This document shows positions 8,941 to 17,553 of a stretch of 33,061 bases of DNA, piece by piece. The DNA is taken from contig NZ_JACJPX010000085.1 in assembly GCF_014696315.1 (NCBI RefSeq), forward strand, positions 1 through 33,061, in the 5' to 3' direction. The number at the start of each line of letters is the position of its first letter. Position 1 is the stretch's first letter. The notes beneath the pieces were generated by a model that worked only from the letters and a program-made list of their open reading frames with translations, was not told the DNA's origin and did no database searches. A program made the translations under genes and the position numbers. This DNA is from Calothrix membranacea FACHB-236 (lineage in GTDB: Bacteria > Cyanobacteriota > Cyanobacteriia > Cyanobacteriales > Nostocaceae).

Positions 8941-9687
8941 ATGGAGTCACAGAACGTGAGTGTCGCAATGAGTGAAATTAGCATTATTTTAATTGAGGAT
9001 CACGATTTAACTCGGATGGGGCTAAAGGCTGCATTACAGTCCCAAAGTGGATTGAAAGTAATTGGTGAAGCAGCAAATGCCACTCAAGGATTAAAACTTT
9101 TAGAAACAGCTAAGCCAGATGTAGCGGTGGTAGATATTGGCTTACCTGACATGGATGGCATTGAACTTACCCGCAAATTTAAGCGTCAGCAAGCAGAAAC
9201 CGGACAAGCCACAAAAATTCTCATCCTGACAATGGATCATACAGAGGATGCCGTACTAGCTGCATTTGCCGCTGGTGCAGACTCCTATTACATGAAAGAA
9301 ACTAGTATTAGTAGATTAACCGAAGCAATTCAAGCAACTTATACTGGTAACTCTTGGATTGACCCCGCGATCGCTAACGTAGTATTACGGAAAATGCGGC
9401 AAGGTTTACCCGCAGACACCCAAGCCAGCGATAAGCCGAAAACAGTGAAAATTGAGGCTTTAGCATCAGAATACGAACAAGTTTTAGAAACTTACCCACT
9501 CACACAACGGGAATTAGAAATTCTCGAATTGATTGTTGCAGGTTGTAGCAACGGTCAAATTGCCGAAAAACTCTACATTACAGTTGGTACCGTCAAAACC
9601 CACGTTCGCAATATCCTGAATAAACTCTGCGCTGACGACCGGACACAGGCTGCTGTTCGCGCCTTGCGTTCTGGGTTAGTGGGGTGA
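8941..9687 (+). CDS. NarL/LuxR-family response regulator
   Basis: A DNA-binding response regulator of 248 residues. The receiver domain spans about 13-135 (acidic pocket IEDHD, acceptor D65 in VVDIGLPDMDG, Lys in YMKETS). A linker follows, then a LuxR/GerE helix-turn-helix (about 180-245: LTQRELEILELIVAG, then VGTVKTHVRNILNKL). The start is uncertain: an internal ATG at 8968 (MSEISIILIED) gives the usual family N-terminus, and neither start has a strong ribosome site. Its divergence from the PAS kinase suggests it may be an output of that system. Direct phosphorylation is an inference. Confidence 0.88.
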   Translation: MESQNVSVAMSEISIILIEDHDLTRMGLKAALQSQSGLKVIGEAANATQGLKLLETAKPDVAVVDIGLPDMDGIELTRKFKRQQAETGQATKILILTMDHTEDAVLAAFAAGADSYYMKETSISRLTEAIQATYTGNSWIDPAIANVVLRKMRQGLPADTQASDKPKTVKIEALASEYEQVLETYPLTQRELEILELIVAGCSNGQIAEKLYITVGTVKTHVRNILNKLCADDRTQAAVRALRSGLVG

Positions 9688-9711
9688 GGGACTGGGGACT
9701 GGAGAAGGGGT

Positions 9712-9774
9712 AAGGGAGATGAGGGGGATGAGGGAGATGAGGGAGATGAGGGAGATGAGGGAGATGAGGAAGAC
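9712..9774. repeat. 9-base GA-rich tandem repeat, about 7 units
   Basis: Unit GAGGGAGAT repeated head to tail, with four perfect copies at 9730-9765 and variant copies on both sides (GAGGGGGAT at 9721, GAGGAAGAC at 9766). It is strongly purine-biased on the plus strand. It lies between convergent genes. Its reading in other frames gives low-complexity Ser-Pro or Arg-Glu-Met strings that are not real proteins. Confidence 0.85.
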
Positions 9775-9785
9775 AAATACTTTTG

Positions 9786-9820
9786 ACTCAGAACTCAGAA
9801 CTCAGCACTCAGCACTCAAT
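9786..9820. repeat. Heptamer tandem repeat ACTCAGM x5
   Basis: ACTCAGA twice, ACTCAGC twice, then ACTCAAT, ending just before the 3' end of the leftward LpxB-like gene. STRR type. With the adjacent 9-base repeat it fills the whole convergent spacer. Confidence 0.85.
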
Positions 9821-9826
9821 CAGCAC

Positions 9827-11188
9827 TCACAACCTCGATTGCAAACACTCAGCAATGCGTTGCGCTGCGCCTGGTTGACCCATTCGCAGGACTCCGTTAT
9901 CTGCAATTATTTGCAACCTGTCGGGATTTTTGAATAAAGACTGCACTTCTTTAGCAACTTTGTTTGGTTGATCTACTAAAATCAAGGATGGCCCAAGAAG
10001 GCGACTTTGCGCTTCTGCAAAGCCAGGATTATATTGTGGCCCTTGACCGGGAATCGCGATCGCAGGTTTTCCTAAACCTACAAATTGTTCTGTGGCTGTA
10101 CCTGCCATTGCGATCGCAAAATCTCCTAAATGCAAGCAATCGTTATAAGCTTGTTGCGTCAGGATAAAGTATGCATTTTTTTGCTTAAATGTCAATAAAT
10201 TAGGGTCGTTCAGCTGGATCGGTGACTCTGGATGAGAACGCCAGCCTTGGATGGTGAGAGTTTTAATTAAAGCGTTACAGTCTAAACCAGGAGCGATCGC
10301 TCCTAAAAATATTACTGTGCCAGAAGTATAAAAAACCGAATCTCGCTCCCGGAAACTAGAAAGTAATGCAGACACCGCAACCGTAATACTTTCCCAATTA
10401 CTATAGGCCTCTGGCGCACGAGAACCAGGTAGAAGAGTTACAACCAGAGGACGGGTGATTTCTTGCTGTTGCATATCCCCACTGTAAAATCTTTGTGTGG
10501 GAAAAGAAGGTGCCAATCCATCCATCATGGGATTACCCAAATCAAAGGCGGGAATCGGCCATTGTTTCAATATTTCTGTTGTGAGGGAATCTCTAGGGAA
10601 CACTGCCCGACAACGGCGACGACTCATCAACCACCGTTCCCAGGGATGATAAATCGAACCAGAAAAGTTTTCCCATTTTGCGCCTTTATTTTTACGTGGT
10701 AATAAACCAGATTCATCGCGCACATAATATTCTGATTTCGCAGTGCCGACAAAAGCATAGTTAGCACCGCTAAATGTGGCAAATAAAAGTGGGACTATAT
10801 CGCCTACAGCTAAAATCGCCTTATTGTTACCTAATTTTTTTTGCGATTTCACCCAACGACGCACAGCTTTAATTTGACTGAGAGTTAATTGCACTAAACC
10901 ACCACGGACATCTTTGGCTAGTTGTCGTCCATCCATATAGATAAAACCGCCAGAAGGCAAAGTCCGCACCGAACCAATCACAGGGATATCTAACTGTTGA
11001 TAAGCGCGTCCTTCACCCACCAGAGGTAAAGCAAAAATATCTGGTGGGTTTGATTGTTGTTGCAGTGCTTGCAAAATCCTGACAGCAATTACATCTTCGC
11101 CATGACCATTACTTAAAACAAGTAGCTGCAAACGAGAACTTGGAGATGGTGCTGGGGAACGTACAGATAAGGGCGATACATCATTCAT
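9827..11188 (-). CDS. LpxB-related glycosyltransferase-like protein
   Basis: Matches the cyanobacterial family described as lipid-A-disaccharide synthase-related proteins, a GT-B fold relative of LpxB. Visible are the N-terminal LVLSNGHGEDVIA with the nucleotide-sugar transferase-like Gly-His-Gly, the middle GNPMMDGL, the TLLPGSRAPEAY segment resembling the LpxB LPGSR motif, and IAMAGTATEQFVGLGKP, which corresponds to the donor-site region. The substrate is uncertain: orthologues are conserved even where lipid A differs, so an envelope sugar or lipid is only inferred. The frame extends upstream to 11242, but that start would translate GGGCATG repeats. The Met at 11188 (MNDVSP) is the better start. 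It diverges from an Omp85 gene. Confidence 0.82.
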   Translation of the reverse strand: MNDVSPLSVRSPAPSPSSRLQLLVLSNGHGEDVIAVRILQALQQQSNPPDIFALPLVGEGRAYQQLDIPVIGSVRTLPSGGFIYMDGRQLAKDVRGGLVQLTLSQIKAVRRWVKSQKKLGNNKAILAVGDIVPLLFATFSGANYAFVGTAKSEYYVRDESGLLPRKNKGAKWENFSGSIYHPWERWLMSRRRCRAVFPRDSLTTEILKQWPIPAFDLGNPMMDGLAPSFPTQRFYSGDMQQQEITRPLVVTLLPGSRAPEAYSNWESITVAVSALLSSFRERDSVFYTSGTVIFLGAIAPGLDCNALIKTLTIQGWRSHPESPIQLNDPNLLTFKQKNAYFILTQQAYNDCLHLGDFAIAMAGTATEQFVGLGKPAIAIPGQGPQYNPGFAEAQSRLLGPSLILVDQPNKVAKEVQSLFKNPDRLQIIADNGVLRMGQPGAAQRIAECLQSRL

Positions 11189-11229
11189 ATGAAACAAAAA
11201 TTCACTATTAAATGTCTTGTTTAGCAATA

Positions 11230-11257
11230 GGGCATGGGGCATGGGGCATTGGGCATT
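11230..11257. repeat. Heptamer tandem repeat GGGCATK x4
   Basis: GGGCATG twice and GGGCATT twice in the spacer between the divergent LpxB-like and Omp85 genes. STRR type. It lies between both start codons and so within the promoter region. Confidence 0.85.
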
Positions 11258-11363
11258 GCTGATGTCCTCTGATTGTTGTTGTCTCCCTTACCTTATTTGC
11301 CTCCTTTTTCCTCCTTGTACCCCCAACACCAAACCCCTAATCCCCAATACCAAGCTAATTATT

Positions 11364-13538
11364 ATGCGAGTTTCTTCTGCTGCAATTTTTACTTTAGCGA
11401 CCTTGGCGGCTGGTAATGCCACTCAACAAGCAATGGCTGCGCCCGGCCAAGATTCTCTTCACACTGAAAAAGCAAGTAAATTAGTAGTTCCGGTGATTGA
11501 AGACTCGCCAGCAAGGGTAGAAGCGGTTTCAGCACCAGAGACTGTAGTTGCCCAACAATTTTCCCAAAATCCTGTAGTTGTGCAAACAGGGGTGAATAAC
11601 AACTCCGCAGTTATGTTAACTCCGGAACAGGGTGAAAAGAAGAATATACTTCCTACTCCACCTATAATTATTCGCACGCCTTCTGCACCTGTTTCTCTCA
11701 ATCAAGGAACACAGGGGAATGCTCAGGCGACAATTCCTAACACTTCAACTCAAAAGGTAACGCCAGTTGTTACGCCTCCAGCCGTAACTCCGCCAACAAT
11801 TGACAATAATTTAGTTGTCACCGCCACAGATGTGCAGATATTGGGTGCAAGCCAGGAATTACAACAGATAGTTCGCCAGGTAATTAAAACCCAAAAAGGC
11901 GGAGATACTAGTCAAAGCCAGCTGCAAAAAGATGTAACAGCAATTTTGAATACAGGTTTATTTACCAGCGCTAATGTTAATAGCCGCACTACACCAGCCG
12001 GGTTGAATGTAGTGTATCAGGTACAGCCAATAGTAGTGCGATCGCTGCAACTTTCTGGGGCAAAGGCGCTGACTTATCAAGTCGCCCTAACACCCTTCAA
12101 ATCGCAAATCGGTGCTGTCATTAGTCCGGCTGCACTCCAGCAAGCAGTACAACAAATTAATAAATGGTATGCCGATAACGGTTACAACTTAGCGCGGGTG
12201 ATGTCAATTAAACCCAACCGCGAAGGAATTTTGACTGTTAATGTTGCCGAAGGTTTGGTAGGGGATATCAAGTTTCGCTTTCTCAATGATGATGGTCAAA
12301 GCGTTGATAGCAAAGGTAATCCTGTTAGTGGGCGGACTAAACCAGATTTTATTCGCCAGCAACTCAAACTTAAGCCTGGTCAAATCTTCCAAGAAAATAC
12401 TGTGAGGCAAGATGTGCAACAACTTTATCGCACAGGCTTATTTGAAACTGTCAATGTAGCTTTAGAAGGGGATGCCAACAAGGTAGATTTAGTTTACGAA
12501 CTCAAAGAAAATGGGGCCCGTGCAGTTAACGTTGGTGGTAGTTACAACGCCGACCAAGGAATTTTAGGCACCTTAACTTATCAAGACCAAAATGTTGGCG
12601 GTATCAACAATACTGTAGGTTTGAATGTCGGTGTGGGATTGCGTGACTTTCAATTTGATACTAAATATACAAGTCCCTATCGCGAAACTAGCCCTGATAC
12701 CCTAGGATATACAATCAATGCCTTTCGCCGTCGCGAACTCTCGCTGACATTTGATGATGAAATTCCATTAGCAAACGGTGATAGGGCTAGAGAAGGGCGA
12801 ATTGGCGGTGGTATTAGCTTGCAAAGACCCATTGATGATTGGGATACATCCTTAGGATTTAACTATAACCGCATTAGTATCCGCGATCGCCAAGGTAATA
12901 TTACCCCAACCGATGCCAAAGGAAATTCTTTAACTGCTAGTGGTAGTGGGATTGATGACCTGACAACAGTATCTTTTACCGCTACCAAAGACCGACGCAA
13001 TAACCCCATCAATCCTACTCAAGGTTCTGTTCTCAAACTCAGTACAGAACAATCAATTCCCATCGGTCAAGGGAATATATCCATGAACCGTGTCACAGCG
13101 AATTATAGCCAGTATGTACCATTACAGATATTTGGTAGCAAACAACCACAAGTATTTGCCTTAAATGTCCAAGCGGGGACAGTTTTAGGGAATTTACCAC
13201 CTTATGAAAGCTTTAACTTAGGCGGTTCTAATTCCGTGCGCGGTTACAATACTGGGGATGTGGGAAATGGTCGCAGTTATGTGCTAGCTTCCGCAGAATA
13301 TCGCTTTCCTATTGTCTCAGCAGTGGGTGGTGTATTGTTTGCTGACTTTGCCTCCGATTTAGGTTCTGGTAGTAGCGTTATAGGAGATCCCGCAGGTGTA
13401 CGCGGTAAGCCAGGTACTGGTTTTGGTTATGGTGCAGGAGTGCGTTTCGACTCACCCCTGGGCTTAATCCGGGCTGACTATGGTATTAACGACCAAGGAG
13501 AAAGCCGTGTACATTTCGGTATTGGACAACGCTTTTAA
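11364..13538 (+). CDS. Omp85/BamA-family outer-membrane protein
   Basis: An outer-membrane beta-barrel assembly or translocation protein. The chosen start at 11364 gives a signal peptide MRVSSAAIFTLATLAAG ending near AMA. The frame is open back to 11217, but that part is non-coding in character. After a Pro/Thr-rich linker come three POTRA domains (the second ends NVAEGLVGDIKF; the third contains LKPGQIFQENTVRQDVQQLY) and a 16-strand-type barrel. The barrel has the loop-6 signature GGSNSVRGY and ends in a terminal Phe (GIGQRF), the usual recognition signal. Three POTRA domains match cyanobacterial Omp85 rather than five as in proteobacterial BamA. The divergent neighbour is an LpxB-like envelope gene, consistent with an envelope locus. 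Confidence 0.92.
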   Translation: MRVSSAAIFTLATLAAGNATQQAMAAPGQDSLHTEKASKLVVPVIEDSPARVEAVSAPETVVAQQFSQNPVVVQTGVNNNSAVMLTPEQGEKKNILPTPPIIIRTPSAPVSLNQGTQGNAQATIPNTSTQKVTPVVTPPAVTPPTIDNNLVVTATDVQILGASQELQQIVRQVIKTQKGGDTSQSQLQKDVTAILNTGLFTSANVNSRTTPAGLNVVYQVQPIVVRSLQLSGAKALTYQVALTPFKSQIGAVISPAALQQAVQQINKWYADNGYNLARVMSIKPNREGILTVNVAEGLVGDIKFRFLNDDGQSVDSKGNPVSGRTKPDFIRQQLKLKPGQIFQENTVRQDVQQLYRTGLFETVNVALEGDANKVDLVYELKENGARAVNVGGSYNADQGILGTLTYQDQNVGGINNTVGLNVGVGLRDFQFDTKYTSPYRETSPDTLGYTINAFRRRELSLTFDDEIPLANGDRAREGRIGGGISLQRPIDDWDTSLGFNYNRISIRDRQGNITPTDAKGNSLTASGSGIDDLTTVSFTATKDRRNNPINPTQGSVLKLSTEQSIPIGQGNISMNRVTANYSQYVPLQIFGSKQPQVFALNVQAGTVLGNLPPYESFNLGGSNSVRGYNTGDVGNGRSYVLASAEYRFPIVSAVGGVLFADFASDLGSGSSVIGDPAGVRGKPGTGFGYGAGVRFDSPLGLIRADYGINDQGESRVHFGIGQRF

Positions 13539-13554
13539 AAAAAGTATGACAGTG

Positions 13555-13603
13555 GTTAACAGTTAACAGTCAACGGTCAACAGTCAACAGTCAACAGTCA
13601 ACA
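13555..13603. repeat. Heptamer tandem repeat GTYAACR x7
   Basis: GTTAACA twice, GTCAACG, then GTCAACA four times, starting 17 bases after the Omp85 stop codon. STRR type. Confidence 0.9.
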
Positions 13604-13732
13604 ATAACAATCGAATATTTTTATCTGGAAGTCTTTGAGATCAGAATACTTCATCCTTTTATTTAGCAATGTATTATAAAAAAGACAAAACTGTTGCGAT
13701 AATAGGGAGGTTTTAGCGCTGAGGGGAGAGAC

Positions 13733-13748
13733 GATTTCTCAAGAAATC
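13733..13748. promoter_or_regulatory. Perfect short palindrome upstream of kinase
   Basis: GATTTCT-CA-AGAAATC, a 7+2+7 inverted repeat about 75 bases before the Ser/Thr kinase start. It has the size of an operator for a dimeric regulator. It is not followed by a T-run, so it is not a terminator. Confidence 0.35.
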
Positions 13749-13755
13749 CCTTAAG

Positions 13756-13816
13756 ACTCAGGATTCAGTACTTATCTGCTCACTCAGGACTTAGGACTCA
13801 GAACTCAGGAATCAAA
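13756..13816. repeat. Heptamer repeats ACTCAGG abutting kinase start
   Basis: Two blocks of the STRR unit: ACTCAGG-ATTCAGT at 13756-13769, and ACTCAGG, ACTTAGG, ACTCAGA, ACTCAGG, AATCAAA at 13782-13816. The array ends seven bases before the kinase ATG at 13824, so it forms the 5' leader and replaces a normal ribosome-binding site. The AGGA inside the last full unit is 13 bases from the ATG. Confidence 0.8.
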
Positions 13817-13823
13817 AATCTCT

Positions 13824-15434
13824 ATGTTAGCAGGTACAACTTTACAGGGTGGAAAATATACCCTAAACCAAGAAATCGGACGTGGTGGCTTTGGCATTAC
13901 GTTCAAAGCTACGCATCATTACTTAGGTCAGGAAGTAGTGATGAAAACCATTAATGAAAGGCTGCGACAACATCCTGATTTTGCCAAGTTCGAGCGCCAA
14001 TTCCAAGATGAGGCGAGACGATTAGCTACTTGTGTCCATCCCAACATTGTACGGGTAAGCGACTTTTTTGTGGAAGCTGGTTTACCTTACATGGTAATGG
14101 AATATATTCCCGGCGATACCTTGGGAGATGCATTTGTCTTACCAGGGATACCGTTACCAGAAGCCACAGCAATTCACTATATCCGGCAAATTGCAGCTGC
14201 TTTACAGGTAGTACATAACAACGGTCTGCTGCACCGCGATGTCAAACCAGATAATATAATTTTGCGCCAAGGCACTCAGGAAGTAGTGCTAATTGATTTT
14301 GGCATTGCTAGAGAATTTAACGGTGGTGTCAAACAAACACACACTGGTATGGTTTCCGAGGGCTATTCTCCTATTGAACAATACCTGACACAAGCGCCAC
14401 GCACACCCGCCACAGATGTTTATGGCTTGGCTGCTACATTATATGCATTGTTGACCGGGCAAGTGCCTATGCCAGCACTACTGCGCGATCGCGAACAAAT
14501 GCCATCTCCCCGGGAACTGCAACCACACCTCAGCGCGGCGGTGAATCAAGCAGTCATGCGGGGGATGGCGATAGAATCTCGCTTCCGTCCCGCGACAGTA
14601 GGTGAATGGCTAAAACTGCTACCAGGTGATGGGGTAACAGTAGCTACACATTCCGCACCAACTCATACAGTGGCAACTATTAATTTATCGTTGCAAGAAC
14701 AAGAAAATTTATTTGGTAAAACTGGCAAAAAACAAATTACCGTACCAACCACCCTCAAGAATGCAAGAGAACTGGCACAAAAACTAGCAGCATCTAAAGT
14801 ATTTATTGGTACTAGCGTAGCAGTGATTGCAGCTACTGCAGGGTTTGGCATTACTAGTATGTTGCCAAAATCCCAGCCCCAGCCCCAGGAACCTTCAACT
14901 CCGCTTTTTTCTCAACCTACACAAGAGCAAACACCTGTAGCAGATACAACTCCATCACCCAGTAATCAAGACACTCAAACCTCTACATCCTCTGAGGTTA
15001 AACCCGTTTCTACTTCCTCAAGGCGCAGGCGCTATCGTCGTGTTTATCAAGAAGAATCTGCCCAAACTAATACTAATAAAACATCTCCAGAAGAAACTTC
15101 ATCAAACCGTAGTTCTGAACAGCCTGCACCTACGCCTAGTCCTTCCCCTACATCATCTTTAGTAGAAAAATTACGAGCATACCAATCATCTCGTAAATCA
15201 TCCCCCGCACCAGCAGTTAATAATTCACCTTCAACTACAAAAGATTCTGCTGCACCTCGCACAGAGAAGCAGTCAAATCCTGTAGTTATACCACCTTCTT
15301 CAGCACCAGAAACTAAGCGTTCAGATCCCCCGGCTGTGGTGGTTCCAACTCAAGAGGTGAAACAAAATTCCAGCAGTGATAATTCTCCGAAGGTGGAGAA
15401 GTCAACGGAGAAACCAGTGGAAGAGAATAATTAA
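13824..15434 (+). CDS. Membrane-anchored Ser/Thr protein kinase
   Basis: A Hanks-type kinase. The kinase domain covers about residues 10-268: Gly loop GRGGFGITF at 19-27, ATP-binding K41 in VVMKTI, catalytic loop HRDVKPDN at 137-144 (D139, N144), Mg-binding DFG at 158-160, and activation loop ending [10 protein letters not shown] juxtamembrane stretch leads to one transmembrane helix (about 326-346) and a C-terminal region of about 190 residues rich in Pro, Ser and Thr with an RRRRYRR patch. The tail is probably outside the plasma membrane and disordered, with no PASTA or other sensor domain. All catalytic residues are present. Targets are unknown. It lies 280 bases after the Omp85 gene. Confidence 0.9.
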   Translation: MLAGTTLQGGKYTLNQEIGRGGFGITFKATHHYLGQEVVMKTINERLRQHPDFAKFERQFQDEARRLATCVHPNIVRVSDFFVEAGLPYMVMEYIPGDTLGDAFVLPGIPLPEATAIHYIRQIAAALQVVHNNGLLHRDVKPDNIILRQGTQEVVLIDFGIAREFNGGVKQTHTGMVSEGYSPIEQYLTQAPRTPATDVYGLAATLYALLTGQVPMPALLRDREQMPSPRELQPHLSAAVNQAVMRGMAIESRFRPATVGEWLKLLPGDGVTVATHSAPTHTVATINLSLQEQENLFGKTGKKQITVPTTLKNARELAQKLAASKVFIGTSVAVIAATAGFGITSMLPKSQPQPQEPSTPLFSQPTQEQTPVADTTPSPSNQDTQTSTSSEVKPVSTSSRRRRYRRVYQEESAQTNTNKTSPEETSSNRSSEQPAPTPSPSPTSSLVEKLRAYQSSRKSSPAPAVNNSPSTTKDSAAPRTEKQSNPVVIPPSSAPETKRSDPPAVVVPTQEVKQNSSSDNSPKVEKSTEKPVEENN

Positions 15435-15458
15435 ACACTATGGGGGGTTTGGTAATTG

Positions 15459-15488
15459 GTGTTTGGTGTTGGGTGTTGGGTGTTTGGG
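15459..15488. repeat. Heptamer tandem repeat KGGTGTT x4
   Basis: TGGTGTT twice, GGGTGTT twice, then a partial unit, between the convergent Ser/Thr kinase and Crp-family genes. STRR type. Confidence 0.75.
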
Positions 15489-15547
15489 ATTTGCCATTAA
15501 TTAATTCTCCTCTGCTCCCTGCCCCCTGCCCCCTTGCCTCATCTCCC

Positions 15548-16228
15548 TCATTTCTGAACAAGCCGATCGCGATCGCACAATCGAATGCTGGAACCGTTCA
15601 TCTCAATGATTCCTTCTTGACTGAGTTTATAGAAGGCGCGGGAGAGGGTTTCGGGAATTGTCCCTAAAAGTGCGGCGAGTTGTCTTTTGGGTAAGTCCAG
15701 TTCGACTACATCGTTACCTGTGCGATCGCTTAATGTTAATAAGTAGTTTCCCAGGCGTTCGGGGACTTCCTGAAACGACAAGGTATCAACCAAATACGTT
15801 AGCTTTCGCAAGTGTCGCGCAAAGGTTGCCAAAATTGCGATCGCTAAGTCTGGATGTTGTTGTATTACCATCAAAAATGCTGTTCGGGGAACAAATACAA
15901 CCTCAGAATTTTCAATTGCTGCGGCTGAGGCTGGATAATGTCCACCATCAAAGGTAGGTACTTCGGCAAAATGTTCTTCAGCAGTAAATATATGCAGAAT
16001 TTGCTCTTTGCCATCTTTTGCTAGTTTAAAAACTTTAATTCTGCCGGATTTAACGATAAAGAATCCTGTACCTTCATCTCCTTCTAAAAAAACTGTTTTT
16101 CCTCTTTTATAAGTTTGTAAGATAGCAATATTCGCTAAGGCTTGCAGCTGCTCATCCAACACATTCTGAAAAATTGGTGTTTTTCGCAAAAAATCTTTAA
16201 TTTCTAAGACACGTTCACTGACACTCAT
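15548..16228 (-). CDS. Crp/Fnr-family transcription regulator
   Basis: 226 residues: an N-terminal cyclic-nucleotide-binding-like jelly roll (about 15-135; FLEGDEGTGFFIVKSGRIKVF), a dimerisation helix, and a C-terminal winged helix (about 165-222; KRQLAALLGTIPETLSRAFYKL is the recognition helix-turn-helix). The phosphate-binding cassette reads AEVPTFDGGHYPASA and lacks the Arg that contacts cAMP in true CRP. There are no FNR-type N-terminal cysteines. The effector is therefore unlikely to be cAMP or an Fe-S cluster, and is unknown. The gene is alone on its strand and converges on the Ser/Thr kinase. Confidence 0.85.
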   Translation of the reverse strand: MSVSERVLEIKDFLRKTPIFQNVLDEQLQALANIAILQTYKRGKTVFLEGDEGTGFFIVKSGRIKVFKLAKDGKEQILHIFTAEEHFAEVPTFDGGHYPASAAAIENSEVVFVPRTAFLMVIQQHPDLAIAILATFARHLRKLTYLVDTLSFQEVPERLGNYLLTLSDRTGNDVVELDLPKRQLAALLGTIPETLSRAFYKLSQEGIIEMNGSSIRLCDRDRLVQK

Positions 16229-16570
16229 ATTATTGGGTTGGAAATTAACTTCTATATCTTGCTGAAGTGAATATATTTATTACATCCTTCTTATAGCAGT
16301 TTTCTTATATTGACAGCACATGCTGATTTTGAATTCTGCAAATTTCTGTAAAGGTTTAAGAAATGCTAAGTTTCTATAATCTTGGGTTAGCCTTTTTAGA
16401 TTTAAATGAAACATTAAATAAATATTTTTTAATTTTATGCAGAGACGAATCTGAGGCGCAAAAACGTAAATAAGAGCGCACCAAAGAAACTTTACCAATA
16501 TAAATCGATTGCATAACTATAGAATTCATATTTGATTTATGAAATACAAAGGTAAGTTAGCTTTACCTAA
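16229..16570. other. Intergenic stretch without supported gene
   Basis: AT-rich, upstream of the Crp-family gene. A 72-codon frame on the minus strand (16280-16498) has no family resemblance and no ribosome site, so it was not called. A GCGTAGCC motif at 16581-16588, common as a dispersed element in cyanobacterial spacers, lies just to the right. Confidence 0.4.
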
Positions 16571-16831
16571 CCCACCAAAAGCGTAGCCCGTGATCTCATA
16601 TCCTCATTTTTTAGTTTTGTATTAGAGAAACAATCAAAAGAAGATATCGAGCTTAAAGGAGACTTAATTAGGTATGAAGATCAACCAGAATTCAATAATT
16701 TTCTAGACGAAGAATATCCCTTAGAAGGAAAACTACTTTATAGCCAAGCACTGTACACCCTTTACTATGAAAACTACGAGATTCGGCTACAAGCTTTCGT
16801 TGATGAACAAGCAATGTTACATGAAGAGTAG
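16571..16831 (+). pseudogene. C-terminal fragment of unrecognised gene
   Basis: An open frame of about 86 codons ending in TAG at 16829-16831, with protein-like composition (for example LYSQALYTLYYENYEIRLQA, then FVDEQAMLHEE). It has no ATG, GTG or TTG until its last few codons, and an in-frame stop at 16568. It therefore looks like the 3' end of a gene whose 5' part was lost, perhaps at the GCGTAGCC-type repeat around 16581. The family was not recognised. Confidence 0.4.
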
Positions 16832-16928
16832 CGCATTACGGATAAATCTATTTGTGTAAAATCAAAGTGCAGCAGAAATTTTTCTATATGAAAGTGTGCG
16901 AGTCATTCAACCCAGGAGTTTCCCTAGC

Positions 16929-17528
16929 ATGATTGCAGTCAAAGACAACGCTCCTCACCTCACCCCAGACGAGTACTTTGCCTGGGAAGCAACCCAACTA
17001 AAAAAACATGAATACATCGACGGCAAAGTTTACGCCATGAGCGGCGGTAGTGTAAATCACGGTCGTATCGCCATCCGCTTCACCGCCATGTTCGACAGCC
17101 ACTTAGAAAATACAGGTTGCATCACGGGAAATTCTGATGTCAAAGTCAATATCTTTGGCAGTAATAACTATACTTACCCAGATGCCAGCGTTACCTGCGA
17201 CAATCGTGATAAAATCACAACCCAATATATTACCTACCCCTGCTTGATCGTTGAAGTTCTTTCCGACAGCACTGAAGCCTACGACAGAGGCGGCAAATTC
17301 CGAATGTACCGCCAAAACCCAGCTTTAATTGATTACTTACTAGTCAGTTCTACTAGCATCGAAATCGATTTGTATCACAAAAACGACGCAGGCGACTGGT
17401 TGATTATCAACTACAAAGCAGGCGATACGATCGAACTCAAAAGCATTAACTTCAATTTCCCCATTGAACAAGTCTATCGTGCTTTAACCCTCACCCCAGA
17501 AACCCCAACAGACATCATTAAGGAATAG
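16929..17528 (+). CDS. Uma2-family (DUF820) nuclease-fold protein
   Basis: 199 residues from the chosen ATG at 16929, which has AGGAG ten bases upstream. A GTG at 16896 would add 11 residues and has no site. It is a member of the Uma2 family, very abundant in cyanobacteria, with a PD-(D/E)xK restriction-like fold. Visible are the N-terminal LTPDEYFAWE, YIDGKVYAMSGGS with NHGRIA, then YPDASVTCD and IVEVLSDSTEAYDRGGKF, which carry the Asp, Glu and Lys of the presumed active site. The biological role of the family is unproven. The gene is complete and stands alone just outside the mobile region. Confidence 0.85.
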   Translation: MIAVKDNAPHLTPDEYFAWEATQLKKHEYIDGKVYAMSGGSVNHGRIAIRFTAMFDSHLENTGCITGNSDVKVNIFGSNNYTYPDASVTCDNRDKITTQYITYPCLIVEVLSDSTEAYDRGGKFRMYRQNPALIDYLLVSSTSIEIDLYHKNDAGDWLIINYKAGDTIELKSINFNFPIEQVYRALTLTPETPTDIIKE

Positions 17529-17553
17529 ATCGTAGGTAATAAATACTTTCTAG

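Noticed and set aside
9573-9937. Two frames across the GA-rich repeat (Ser-Pro and Arg-Glu-Met strings)
   Set aside because: Both are read-through of the 9-base tandem repeat and overlap real genes.
11189-11363. Longer starts for the LpxB-like (11242) and Omp85 (11217) genes
   Set aside because: Both would translate the GGGCATG heptamer array. The Omp85 signal peptide begins at 11364 and the family start of the LpxB-like protein fits 11188.
13555-13603. GTCAACA array as a CRISPR or iteron array
   Set aside because: Seven-base units are strictly head to tail without spacers, which is the STRR pattern.
16280-16498. 72-codon minus-strand frame upstream of the Crp-family gene
   Set aside because: No ribosome site, no family resemblance, and AT-driven composition.
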